Part shown: positions 11,574-23,370 of the stretch, one piece after another
Layout: each line of letters opens with the position of its first letter
How positions within the stretch are numbered: the stretch's first letter is position 1
Source: Lophium mytilinum
Taxonomy: Eukaryota; Ascomycota; Dothideomycetes; Mytilinidiales; Mytilinidiaceae
Reading direction: 5' to 3'
Length of the DNA stretch: 64,000 nucleotides
NCBI GenBank assembly: GCA_010093605.1
Contig: MU004185.1
Location: 68,067-132,066 of the forward strand
Made by a program: the position numbers and the translations under genes
The notes under the pieces: generated by a model
Databases searched by the model: none
Told to the model about the DNA's origin: nothing
What the model saw: only the letters and a program-made list of their open reading frames with translations

Positions 11574-12340
11574 GGTTTCTCACAAAGAGAGGAAGTGTCT
11601 TGAGACGAATGTGTAGTACGGCGATGCAGGACCAGAATGCAGAGGTTATCTCGGGCTTGATATAGATATAAGGACTATAAAATGAGACTCTCCACGCCTC
11701 AAAACTCAAATGAACTAAGCCGTTTTGTCTTGACTCAAATATGGCGCCTATCACCTAGCAAAAATGGAAAATGAGACGCCACAATTCCCTGGCGTCTCCA
11801 TGCTATGGGATACGGATTTGTGGAGTATGGGGTAATCTTGCGGGGAAGCGCAACGATGATTCATTAGTTCCCTCTAGCGGCTCCTGCAGATTGGTCCCAG
11901 TCAATCGTCCTTGTCTCTGAAGGCACATGCGCACTACGGTCATTGAAGTCCGGGGGACGCGACTGATCAACGCAACCATCGGCTGCGTTCTGCCGGCCAA
12001 CATCACTGGCCACACCTCTATCCTATTGGTCTACGGCTAGTATGCAGGTGAGGTGGATTCACATGCACATATTACCAGCTCCATGGTCTCGGAGTTGACT
12101 TTTTGGCATGGTCTGAAGGTTGTCGCCGCGGAGGCAGAAGACCGACTTTTCATAGTCTCTCCGGCATTGGAGAGACCGTGGTCAAAAAAGGACCAATGAA
12201 GGCAAGCCCTTGGGAACGATCAGGGTTCCAGACGCAATACATCAGGTATTCCCGCCATAGGCAATGTAAAGTTTCTTCGTATACTACCAATAATTTGATA
12301 ACCTTGCTACGCTTGCCGTACGGCTAATTTCTCTGTCGCA
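11574..12340. promoter_or_regulatory. Divergent promoter region between MFS and BVMO 2
   Basis: The 767 bases separate two head-to-head cluster genes. No protein family is visible. The region contains a perfect 8-6-8 inverted repeat at 12155-12176, described separately. Confidence 0.55.
12155..12176. promoter_or_regulatory. Perfect inverted repeat, candidate regulator site
   Basis: GTCTCTCC and GGAGAGAC flank a 6-base spacer (GGCATT), a perfect dyad with CTCCGG at its centre-left. It lies 165 bases upstream of the BVMO 2 start, between divergent cluster genes, where a site for the neighbouring Zn2Cys6 regulator would be expected. The link to that regulator is inference. Confidence 0.4.
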
Positions 12341-14564
12341 ATGGTCTATCCGGGCCAACTCCATTATTCTGAGTTCAAAGCTCCAATATTGAATAGACCA
12401 ATCGACGATCCAGGCCGCAAACTCCGGATCATTTGCATTGGCGCTGGAATCTCGGGAGTTACGACTGCAATTCGTTTCCGACAGCATTTAGGCGCAAACA
12501 TAGACCTTCAGATATACGAGAAAAATGCGGGTATGGGCGAAGAGCACTCCCAGAGAATCAGCATAGCATACACTGACTGGGTTTGGTAGATATTGGAGGT
12601 GTGTGGCTGGAGAATAAATACCCAGGCGTAGCCTGCGACATCCCAGCGCCGTGTTTCGCGTTTTTGTTTGAAGACAACCCTGATTGGTCTGAATACTATG
12701 CTGGAGGTAAAGAGATCAAGGACTATGTGCAGCGAGTGGCTACAAAGTATGGTGTCAGAGAAATGATGAAGTTTCAGCATCCTGTGCAAGAAGCAGTATG
12801 GCACGAGGGAGACGGGAAATGGCGGCTCAAGATCCATGACATCCAGAATGATGTGGTAGGTCTTCAGGACTTCCTCATCTAGGTTGCACAGCTAATATCC
12901 TGACAGATGATTGAAGATGAGGCGGATATCGTGGTGATGGCGTGGGGTATGCTGAATAACTGGGAGTTCCCCAAGATTCCGGGAATTTCCATGTTCAAAG
13001 GCCCCAATATGCATACTGCTGATTATGACGAGACTTTTGATCCCACGGATAAGGTGGTCGCGCTTGTTGGGGGAGGATCAACTGGTGTGCAGGTGCTTCC
13101 GCACATCCAGAAGAAGGCAAAGAGGGTACATCATTACATGAGATCGCAGTGAGTACCTCCACTAGCCCCCATGTCTAATGCCAGAGTAGGAGAGCTGAAT
13201 CGTCGAAATAGGAACTGGATAGCTCCTGTTGGGTTCGGGGCCGGCGAGCTTCAAAAGCGCCAGGCGCTCGAAGCCGGAAACTGTACGTAATGTAGCGAAA
13301 CGTGATGAACCTCAGCTGACGGCAAACCAACTAGTTTCATATGCAGAAGAAGAACGTCGACGCTGGGCTGAAGATCCAACATCTTACCATGAGTATCGTC
13401 GGGGCATCGAGGATGGTATAATGGCATATATGGCAGAGTCGGGATTCACCTACGGTTCTCCAGAGCAGCAAAAGATGGAAGGAGAGTTCCGAGCGCGCAT
13501 GAAACGTGCCCTGGGCCAAAGACCCGAGATCTTGAAAACGTTACTTCCAGAATTTCCTCCTGGGTGTCGTAGGCTGGTACCAGGGCCTGGGTACCTCGAG
13601 GCGGTCGTAAAGGATAACATCGAATGGATCCCGGAGCAGATCGAGAAAGTGACTGCAGAAGGCATTGTAACTAAGGATGGTATATTACACAGATGCGACG
13701 CTATCATCTGGGCGACTGGCTTCATTTGGTAGGCATAGCTCCTCATACTTTGAGAGGCGCATGCTGATTATGATACCTAGTGATTTCAGAAGCCGCTTTC
13801 CAGTCACTGGCCGCGACGGAATTACTTGGAACCAAGTGATGGATCCGGAGCCTGAGGCGTATCTCGGAGTCCTTGTCGACAAAATGCCAAACTGCTTCCT
13901 GTACTTTGGTCCTAATTGCGCGCCTGGCGCTGGAAACGCCTACCTTGCTATAGAGACCGAATGCGAGTTGATGATCTCGTGTATCAAGAAGATCCTAAGA
14001 GAAAAGATCAAGTCGATTTGCATCAAGTCAGTATCTCAGCACAGTTATAGAAATTCGCGGGTAGTGATCCTGATCCGTCTTAGGCAAGAGAGAGTAAAGC
14101 AATACGTCGCGCACGTCAATGAATACCTTAAGAACACCATCTTTGGACAGCCGGTAGGCCACGCACGAAAGCTATTTGACCAACACGACTATTAACTCCA
14201 ACAGTGCAAATCGTGGTTCAAAAGAGGCGATCCAACCGGTCGAAACATCGCATACTACCCTGGAAACTCGTTAAACCTGCTCTACGTAGCAAGGAATCCC
14301 CGATGGGAAGACTTTGACTATACGTACCTAGACGAAATGGGCGGCAATCCCTTGACGTGGCTCGGCAATGGCTATACGATGGCCGACTACGATGGCAGTT
14401 CGAGGACTTCGTACCTTGATCCGGCGGTCATCGACTATCCGCCGATACCTGAGGCAGAGATTCCTGTGAATGAAAATACGACCAGTGAGAGCTATGAGCG
14501 GGTGGAGATCAAAGATCCTGCAGATGTCAGTGTTGTACTGCTCCCAAGAACAACTGCTGCATAG
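12341..14564 (+). CDS. Baeyer-Villiger-type FAD monooxygenase (BVMO 2)
   Basis: Eight exons (12341-12530, 12590-12855, 12907-13148, 13212-13282, 13335-13728, 13781-14026, 14084-14153, 14205-14564) give 612 residues. The FAD motif GAGISG is at 34-39, and EKNADIGGVWLENKYPG forms across intron 1. The fingerprint-like FKGPNMHTADYD follows at about 182-193, then the NADPH motif GGGSTG at about 207-212, and WATGF before intron 5. The C-terminal exon starts CKSWFKRG and contains NPLTWLGNGYT. The intron at 14027-14083 has a weak donor (gtcagt) and a length divisible by three, so retaining it would not shift the frame. This gene is only distantly similar to BVMO 1 and has many more introns, so the two are not recent duplicates. 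Likely cytosolic ketone or aldehyde oxygenase; substrate unknown. Confidence 0.92.
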
Positions 14565-14819
14565 AAAGCTCGCACTGTATCGTCAAGACTGCGGTGACAT
14601 TGGTTGGTGATCAGATTTATATAGACATCAGAGAAAGAAGAAGTTTCATGATGTTTCGGGCTTCGTTCTCCGGGATGCGGGGTGCAAAACAAGCGAATCG
14701 TGGGGTAGACTAGCGAGGCGGCATGAAGATCAGCTAGTGAATTTAGTTCCCCTGCGGAGATCGACCTGCGACCTGCGACTCGCGACTCATCTCAATCACT
14801 TCCCACTATACTCCTAGCC

Positions 14820-17175
14820 ATGAATGAACAAACGTACCCCCGGCCAGTCCCTGCGTTGCAAAAAGATGGAATGGGAGGACTGCCTGGTATCCAATCGTAC
14901 TCTAATATCTCAAGCTTTACTCACCCTCGACCGGCTGCAAAGCCGAATCGCAAACCAAAGCAGCTGGCATGCATAAGTTGTCGCCGAAAAAAGGTCAAAG
15001 TAAGTATACTTGATACAACAGTAACCAATGAAAGCGTTAAAGCTCACAACACGTATTAGTGCTTACCTGGCTCCGGTGGGAGAGACGCCTGCTCCCTTTG
15101 CGCAAAGCTAAAGATCGAATGCTTCATCCCACAAGTCGACGAACGGCGCCAGTCGACCCCGAAGCGGTTGGTCAGAGATCTATGTGCTCAAATTGCCCAG
15201 CTTCAAGCCGAGTTAGATACGCATAAGCAGTACTGCCTCATGGGACCAGAGCAAGGAGACTCGTGCTCAGCCCAAGACGAAATTTTGAGCCCAGCATCCG
15301 AGTCTGGCAAATCTGACGGCTCAAAGTCTAGCAACTCCGACAATATGATCGTCCGGTTATGTGGGGGCCAACGCCAGCTCAACAGCGACAGAGTTGGCCG
15401 GCTACGTTTCTTTGGTCCAACGTCGAGTTTGCATCTGGCGGAAAGCGTGACGTCCTCGGTCTTGATACGCGAATCGAACGGAACGAGATCGCAGCTGCAG
15501 TGGCAAGATGAGTTTCCTCTAGACCTTCAGCAGCATCTTTTTAACCTGTTTTGGACGTATCAGCATCAAGTGCTGCCTATCATACATAAAGAAGGTACAT
15601 CCTTACTTGATCCAAAGCATAGTAGCGGGTTGACGCTGACTTCTGAACCAAAGCTTTCCTCCGTGATATGAACAACGGCCATACGAAATACTGCAGCAGG
15701 CTTTTGGTGTACTGCATCCTGACTAGAGCAGCGGCGATATCTGACCAACCAGGGCTTCGAGCTTTGGCTCTGAGCGATGATGCAGATGACGATCCGCCGT
15801 TCCTTGTCCGGAAGTGTGTCTCTTATCTAGATATCGAACTAAACAATCCGGGAATTACAACATGTCAAGCGTTGCAACTCCTCAGCGAGATGCACTGCGC
15901 AATATCGAATGATACAAAAGGCTGGATGTACGCTGGTAAGGACTTGCCGTTTCTAGCCTACGGTGGATGGATAAAGACTCACGCACTGTAGGCGGAGCTG
16001 GCCGCCTAGCATACGAGCTTGGTCTACACAGCGATAGCACAGGTCTCAGCACGAGTTTGAACAAGGTCGATCTAGAAGTGAGACAATTAGTGTTCTGGAG
16101 CTGTTTCAATCTTGACAGGTAAAGGTCGAGAAACTCGTCTAGAAGACTCTCACTAACCGTGAAAGGCAATGGGCACTCTATCTTGGTAGGCCTCAATGTA
16201 TAAAACTAGAAGATGTTTCGGTCAAGAGACCTGGAGATGGGTTATCGGACTTACCATCGGAAGAGACGAAGATTGCAGTGGCTTGGACAAGCTTGCTGGA
16301 GATTGTTGGTCTGATATGCGATAATCTGTAAGCCTTGGTTTCGGAACATACCCTAGCGAAAGCGGCTCTGACGACCTAGAAACGGGGTCAAAACTATACG
16401 GCGAGAGATAACGACTCTAGACCAACGCCTCCGCAGCTGGCCATCATCTCTCGATCCTTCATTTCAATATAATCCCCATCAATCTCCGGCGGTCATAATC
16501 TTGCAGTAAGTCTTGTCTGCGTACCTATTAACTGCGTGAGTTTCGCTGATGCCAGGCTGCAATAGCATGCAATACGCCGCCGCCTTGATCCTCCTCCACC
16601 GCCCTGTCGCCCACTTCGGAACAGACTCTGACTCAACAGCACACACATCTGCCAGTGAAACCTCACGCCAAATCTGCGTACATAATGCCTGCTTGATCGC
16701 TCAGTACCTCCAAGAGTACTACGAGAAACACGGCAGTGTACTCACCATGTCCTGGGTCGCGCTTCATATCATCGCCACCGCATCAACTACGCTCGTCGCC
16801 AACATTGCTGAGCGGAAAGGCTCCATTGATTTCAAATCACAGCTCTCATGCCTGCAGACGTGCATGCGGTCATTGAACGAGTTGGAGAAGAGCCATGTGG
16901 TGACGAGGAGGGTGAGGAAGGTTATCCAACATGCGATTCGCTTGTTGGACTTGGATTCGACCATTGACTCAATGACTACGTCGCTTCCCTACGTGGGTTC
17001 GTCGTCGTCGCAATTGGCTGGGTTGTCTGAGCCACTGGTGACGCCGAGTCAGGATTTGGAGTTTGGGCCTGCGAGACTGGAGACGATCCCAGAGGTGTTC
17101 CAATTCAACGATCTGCTACCTGTTTGGTCGCAGTTCGATATGTTGAATTCGTTCGAGTCTTACTTTTCGGGATAG
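14820..17175 (+). CDS. Zn2Cys6 transcription factor with fungal_trans domain
   Basis: Seven exons (14820-14999, 15060-15594, 15654-15935, 15992-16118, 16166-16327, 16380-16505, 16566-17175) give 673 residues. The Zn2Cys6 binuclear cluster is at residues 51-81 (Cys 51, 54, 61, 71, 74, 81). Intron 1 falls immediately before the third Cys. A basic linker (TPKRLVRDLCAQIAQLQAEL) resembling a short coiled coil follows. The fungal-specific regulatory domain shows YCSRLLVYCILTRAAA, a GRLAYELGLHSD segment formed across intron 3, and DRQWALYLGRPQC formed across intron 4. The acceptor of the last intron gives LHMQYAAALILLHRP, a conserved late block; the nearer CAG acceptor would lead to a stop. Located at the end of the cluster and co-oriented with BVMO 2, it is the likely pathway regulator. 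Confidence 0.92.
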
Positions 17176-17390
17176 GAATCTTGGCTGCAAGAGCAAGTAC
17201 TAGTCCTTTAGGGAATGCTCCATTAGGTGACTAAACCTAAATCACGTTTCGAGCGACTAGTCTTAATAGAGTTCCAATATACTAGATACACACACGATCT
17301 ATATATAGTCGATTCGAATTACGTCGTTAGGTCGTTAAATACAACCGACCCTCACTATTTACTAGCGTGAAATTCTCACATGAAAAGACT

Positions 17391-18888
17391 TTAAACATTA
17401 ACAGTACAAGCGCCACCCGTAGGGACAATGCTAACAGCATCAAACTCAAGGTTACAACTGCTAACAGCGCACGTAGACCGGATAGACAAGACAGCGGTAG
17501 TACCTCCAGCCACAAAAGAGAACGAGTACTTGTACATCTGGCTATTGGAAGTCGTCAATGGAAGCGTCAGGACGGTAGTCCCATCCATGCTCACGACACT
17601 TGCCGAGTTCGAATCTCGCTGGTTCCAGAATGTGACGGTGTACGCGCCGCCGGGTGTCAGCTGTTGGATGGTGTTGCTGATGGTGACTACGTCTTGCACA
17701 TCGTGCAATTGGACCATTCCAACCATGGTGCCGTCTATGGCCGTGACGCCTATTTCAGATGCTGGTATAAAAATGAATGCCGAATACTCGTTGTCGACGA
17801 TAGGGGTGATATAATTGACACTCCAGTCTCCCCCGTATGACTCGAAATTGGCATCCTTTATATACCCGGGGCCACAGGTCGGCAATGGCGTAGCTGATGA
17901 AGTGCTCGAGGATGTGGAGGTTGTGGTAGGCGCAGCCGATGAAGTACTTGACAGCGTCGAGGTGGGCGACGCGGAGCTGGAAGCCGAGCTGAAAGGGATA
18001 AGCTTAGCGCCCATAACGCCCGTATTAGATTGTGCGTCGTTTGCTTCCGATTTCATGTAGCAAGGGCCCGGAGTTCCAGGGACATAAGAGACATCCACGC
18101 AGCCTGCGGTTGCGCTGCAAGTCTGTTTTACGAGTCAGCTACATAGCTTGTTGTGAAACGGTGTCTACTCACTGAGATGCAGCTTTCGAGGCTAGATTTC
18201 CAGGATATGGCCAAATCTCCGTCGTAACGGTCCATAAAGCACTCGATGAGATATACTGAGCCAGTGCTGTCAACATAGCAAGAGCCGGCTGGTTCAGGAC
18301 AAGAGAGTGGACTGGTCATGAAGCCGCCGGTGCAAACTCCGGGGGTCGAGGTTGGGGTCGCTACGGAGATGACCGATGAGGATGCGGAAGAGGTGGTTTG
18401 GGTGAGGTAGCAATTGAGGACGTGGACGAAGGGAGAGCGCCCTGCTTGACAGCGCCCCACACGCCTCCATTCGCTTGTGGTGCACCGGCAGAGCTCTTAA
18501 GATAGCAGGGACCAGGGGATCCGGGAATGTATGAGACATCGACGCAGCCTGACGTTACATCACAAGCCTATCGTAACGGTCAGCTACCCGTCCGGTGATT
18601 GTACTCTTGTTCACTCACCTCAATGCAGCCTGCAAGGCTGGACTCCCAGGCAACAGATAGGTCATTTCCATAGCGATCTACGGAGCACTCGACGGTAAAG
18701 ACACTGCCATCGGTGGCAGTGTACGTGGTTCCGTCGGCGTCAGGACATGTGACGACCTTCTTCGCAGCCCAAACGCCCGTAGCAGACTCACCACCGTCAA
18801 GCGAGCTCTTCGGATAGCACGCGCCTCCGTTGTAGGAGACGGCAGCACAGCCCACGGTACTGTCGCAAATATTTAAAATTTGTCTCGT
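17391..18888 (-). CDS. Ser/Thr-rich surface protein with PAN/Apple-like modules and C-terminal lectin-like domain; frame broken
   Basis: Exons read complement(17391-18122, 18173-18567, 18619-18888). Two near-complete copies of a Cys-rich module are present: a CP..Y start, an Ile/Val-E-C..DR-GDL core, then a CVDVSY.PG.PGPCY end. The end of a third module lies at the 5' side. They resemble PAN/Apple domains of secreted fungal proteins. Ser/Thr linkers separate them. The C-terminal 160 residues (from CGPGYIKDANFE) look like a beta-sandwich carbohydrate-binding (CBM4_9/CenC-like) domain. Two problems are visible. In the first Ser/Thr linker (about 18410-18430) the frame must shift by one base to reach the second module. 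At the 5' end a splice acceptor is plausible, but no exon with a start codon and signal peptide could be found. It may be a truncated pseudogene. The function proposed for intact homologues is cell-surface binding. Confidence 0.6.
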
Positions 18889-19554
18889 CTACAATGAACG
18901 CCGTTGAAGTAGCCGAATTTCTGTCTTCCCATGGAGTATTAGAATCAAGGCCCGCAATATTGTAGTTCTTTTACTCTGCATTGCCCTGAGTGCCTCTTCC
19001 TAGGAATGTAATAGGGTCTTACGTTCTCAAACACAACAACGCTGAAATGGTTCTAGACGACGTGAACGGAACAATTAACAGCATAACCAAGATTGCTGTA
19101 TTTTTTTGGTTGCAGAGTGGTATCTTGAGGAGAAATATCTAAAAATGATTGTCATATCAACTATGACTTTATAGGCTTATGAGGAAAGATTTAAGATGTC
19201 TGAACAAAAAGAGATTTTCGGGACGGGGGGTTTCTCGCGACCTACGGAAGCACCTTAATAGGTTAGCTAGTGCCTGAATTCTTTCGCGGGATATGCTGTA
19301 CCACTATATGATCGCAAGCAGGACCGTCCCTTTATGAAATATATACGCTATGAAATTGCTATAAGACGTACTGTGTGTGACTCTGAAGGCACACTCCCAG
19401 TAGCTTCGTTTCTTACTCCTCTAACCCCTCACTTCATCGCCTGACATTACTATAAGGAGCAGGCCAGGCAGCAGCTATCAGCTTTGTCAAAGCGCAGTCC
19501 AATCTTGCTCCTCAACACACCCAAGAGCAGTCTGCTTGCACGATCTATGATACG
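18889..19554. other. Intergenic, no gene seen
   Basis: About 665 bases. A 5' exon for the PAN-module gene was sought here and not found. Only tiny open frames occur, for example 35 codons from 19047 on the plus strand, without recognisable features. Confidence 0.5.
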
Positions 19555-22500
19555 TTAGCTCACCCATTTCTCAAAAACCACGAACCAGGGGTTACTTACA
19601 GGCTTCTTATCATCACCATCATCAACTGTCCAGGCACTGCAGCTCGGCAGCTTGCTATCCTGATCCCAAGTATCAAAGATAAAACTCCCAGCCTGAACCT
19701 CGATAGGCCACGTTTTAAATGTCTTCGTTTCCTTCCGAACGAGAACGGGGTCTCTAGCAAAAAGCTCCAGCGCGCGCTTCCAGATGTTCCGCTTGTTGTT
19801 TTCTCTACCCCCCTTCAAGAATTCGACGAAGACGGGGTACGGGAGCTTGGTGTTGGCAGCTTCGAATCCTACGGTGTTGCCGATTTCGGATCGGGACGTT
19901 TTGTTCAAGAGCTCCTTGCCGCCGTTGTCGCTGATGGCAATGTTCCAGTTGATGTACGGATTGCCGGCGGGAGCCTCCTTCCATTCTCTGATGCGAAGTT
20001 TGCAGGTGCCTTTTTGGTATGTAGGAGGTGGCGGAGGCGGAGTTGAAGAGGGCTTGGATGGCTTCAAGGTCGTGGGGGCGGGGCCTTTGGACGAGGCCTT
20101 AGCTGGAGCGGATGGCTTCATCGACGGTTTCACCGAGGGATTCACCGAGGGCTTCACCGAGGGCTTCACCGAGGGCTTCGCCGATGGCTTAGCAGAGGGC
20201 TTCGCAGAGGGCTTCAACGTCGCGGGCGCTGAGTTCGCGTTCTACACACTGAGTTAGCAAAGCTTTTGTTAGAGTTAAGGAACATGTACTTACCGGCCTG
20301 GTACACGCAGGGGAGTCTCTTTTGTGAGGAGCCATATCGGGATGCAATTGGTTAGGCAAGGCCGGCCACATTTTCTTGAGAATTGGATTTGGCCGGTCCT
20401 CGACCCAAAGTTGAAACGCTGCCAACTGCTGGTCCTTATTGCACCCAGGATATGCGAAAAGGCTGGCATCTTCCTCTATAGCTTCTAATGGGTCGTACTG
20501 GAAGAGAGCCTTACCCTGAGGCCAGGAAAAACCGTGAGGGTTTTCCGGATTTCGAACGCGCGGATCTTCTCCTGGTAGGGCATTGTAATCGGCAACACGT
20601 ATGCGATCCCGATTGGCGTGATAATCCCATCCAAGGATCTCGTTAATTTTATCCTTGAGCATTGCGACTTGGAGGGGATACTGTATAATACCTGCCGCTG
20701 GCTGGCCTGATGTGGCTACATCTCGATCTTGTGGAGTGATGATTATAACCTCTGGGTCGGTATCTGGGGCAAGCATCCCTCCAGGTGCGGTGTGTACACG
20801 AAGTCCCTGGTCACTTCGGTTTGGGTCCCACGTAGTGCCCCGGTCTAGTGCGCCTAGAACCTCATTAACAAATAGATCGTACTCAAAATATAACCCAGCA
20901 GGTGATGTTTTGTCGGTTACTGGATCGTACGTCGTTCCCCTTGACACCACGAATGACCCGACTTCCCAGAAATGGGTTTGATAAATTCCTATATCCAAGT
21001 TAGCGACTTCTTGTACTTTACGACTCCACCCCTTGGTTGCGTTTACTTACCTTTACGAGATGCTACGACAACGGACGTACAACCGTACAGATTGACAACA
21101 CCCGTCTTCAATGGCTTGTTGAGGAACTCCCTTGTTATAGCAGTGGACGCCGCGAGATCTAGGCCATTAGTGATGCGTCCACCATGAGGAACAAAGTCCG
21201 CTTGGTCCAATTCGGAGAACAGAAACACGTCGTGTGAATAATAATGGTGCGGCAGGGGCATAGCACGCTCTGTTAAGTTCATAGCCAATGAATGATCCAA
21301 CATCTTGGCATCGCTAGGTGTAGGAGAATCCGCGTCGCCAGATGCTTTCTCCTCATTTTTCATTGCCCTTTTGGTGGCCTGCGCAGCCGCCGGCGATTTT
21401 ACGAGCGTACTTGCAGCAATATACGCCATGGAGTGTGCGTCCGTCAAACAGTCTTTGCATTTTGCGATAGGACCCTTCGGCGGAGTAAGTTTATTAGACT
21501 TACAAAGTGGAGACTCTATATCACAGTAAACTCCCGGGCTAGCTGGCGTTACAGTGACCATCGAGGAAGACACCGTTGGAGAAACTGTCTTGCATCCTTT
21601 AAAAGTGACGGCAGAACAGGTTCGGCTACAGGCTTCTCCACGGTTGACATGGCTTGGGTGCAACGAGGCTGTCGTAGTGCAGACCGCTTTGCAGTTAGTA
21701 ACCGTCTGGGTTCCTCTGCAGGAAGAGCTCGAAGACGTTGTTGAAGCGCTGGACGACCGAGGTTTGCTTGTAGAGGTATGCTTCGAATCCGATTTTGAGG
21801 GGTCGCCCTTCTCGTCGGGAGGGGCGATGTTTTTCAGAGCTGCTACTTCGGGTTTCAGGTTCTTCAGATTCGACTCGACTTCCTTGACTGCACCCTCTAC
21901 CGCCGACTCGGTTCCCTTAGCGGCTCCCTCAATCGTATTGCCGATGTTTTTGGCTCCGTCAACCACGCAACTAACTGCGCCAAATATATCACCAAGTAGT
22001 GACCTGCGATTCAGATCTCGCCGACGCTTACCTCCACATCCACCACCTCCCCCACCGCCTCCTCCTGATTTCCCTCCGGCTCCCGGCAGGCTAGCGAGGA
22101 GACCTCCTCCAGCCGCTAAAGCTCCCGCAATGGCCACGCCGGCATCATGTCCCGCGGAGGATTTCGGGTTTTGAATCCAAGCCTCAATAAGTGGATATAC
22201 ACCCGCCATCTGATCAGAGAATGCACTCGCGCTCGCCGCGGCAGCCGTTCCGGTTGATGCGAGCTTCCCTGAGTTCAACGATGGCAGGGCCATAGGAGCA
22301 GTGAATGCACCACCAAGCAGGACAGGAACGAGCTCAGTCTTGCCATTTTCAACCGTTGTCACGGTCTGAATGGCAGGCTCATCGGTGAACTCACCTTTGG
22401 AGTGTAGCTTTAAGCTGCTAGTTGTAGTTGGAGGACTTGTAAACTCGCCTTTGGAGTGTAGTCTTAAGCTGCTAGTAGTTGTTGGAGGACTTGAAAACGA

Positions 22501-23370
22501 CTCTCTGCTCGGAAAACTGAGTGATGAGTGGGAGCTGCTAGTTGCAGTCGGAGGAGTAGAGAAATGAGATCTGCTTATCAAGCCTGTGGGATCTGCTGGT
22601 TTCGAATGAGCAGAGAATCCGAAAGGTGGTGGAACGAATGAGAAGGGCCGAGACGTTGCGTTCTGCGTTGAGGACGGTTTCACATGGGAATGCTCCAAAG
22701 GTGGCGGAACGAATGAGAGGAATCCAGAGGTTTCGCTCTTGAGCGAGCTTTCTCTAGGAGAAGGTTTCCCAAGGGAAGAAAATCCTATAGGTTGTGGGAT
22801 AAATGGATGGGCCCCAGAGGTCACGCTCTTCGGTGAGCTTGCTGCGGAAGATGCGGGTTCCTTGGTCGTCAAAGGCGTAGGCTGTACGTTACCTGCAGAA
22901 GCGCCTGTTCCCGAAGGTGCGCGGTTTGGTGCTGTGGACGCCGAGTTCAGCGGCGATGCTAGTGTAAATCTAGGAGCTCCTGTTTCTGATTGAGGCGACG
23001 GAGCCACTGCCGGTTTCTGGCTGCGCGAAATTTCGGAAGATGCCCCAGTGCTTCTACTGAAAGAGGCATTACTATGAGATGCTGAAATTAAATGGAGCGA
23101 TTCGCTTAACGCTGAACTATGGACCGGCGGAATTCCAGAAGGTGTCCCAGTGGCTGGTATCGAAGCGTTTTCCAATGCCGTACTCCTGGTACCGGGCAAT
23201 TCTGACCCTGTGCCAGACAGGCTATTATGTGTGGCCCCTACTGAGGCTATAGGTGCAAGACTTGCTGACGACAAGGGCGACAAGCTCGACACAGGTAATG
23301 GCCCCGCGAAGCTCTTGTTGGAATTGAGCACTAGCAAGAGAAAGGAGACTGTAAGGTAGCTAAGAACCAT
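19555..23370 (-). CDS. Large secreted Ser/Pro/Thr-rich protein with Cys-rich and conserved fungal C-terminal domains
   Basis: Three exons, complement(19555-20241, 20294-20988, 21051-23370), give 1233 residues. A signal peptide is clear (MVLSYLTVSFLLLVLNS). Roughly 400 residues of Ser/Pro/Thr-rich sequence follow, likely O-glycosylated, with short repeats such as SLRLHSKGEFTSPPTTTS. Next are an eleven-residue Gly-rich run, a KRRRDLNRRS dibasic stretch that could be processed, a Cys-rich block (CRGTQTVTNCKAVC...) and a domain around LYGCTSVVVASRKGIYQTHFWE. I have seen that last block in other Pezizomycotina secreted proteins but know no name for it. The third exon opens with a KPSx repeat (about 11 tetrapeptides). 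Its 3' end could also be spliced: a gtaagt occurs before the stop. Probably a wall-associated or secreted protein; no enzymatic motif recognised. Confidence 0.8.
20105..20220 (-). repeat. KPSx-coding 12-bp tandem repeat
   Basis: About eleven tandem 12-base units encode Lys-Pro-Ser plus Ala or Val (and Asn or Met). The repeat lies inside the third exon of the large secreted protein. Copies are near identical, so length variation between strains is expected. Confidence 0.8.

Noticed and set aside
17600-17625. GTTCGAATC, resembling a tRNA B box
   Set aside because: Lies in the lectin-like coding region; no A box or cloverleaf can be folded around it.
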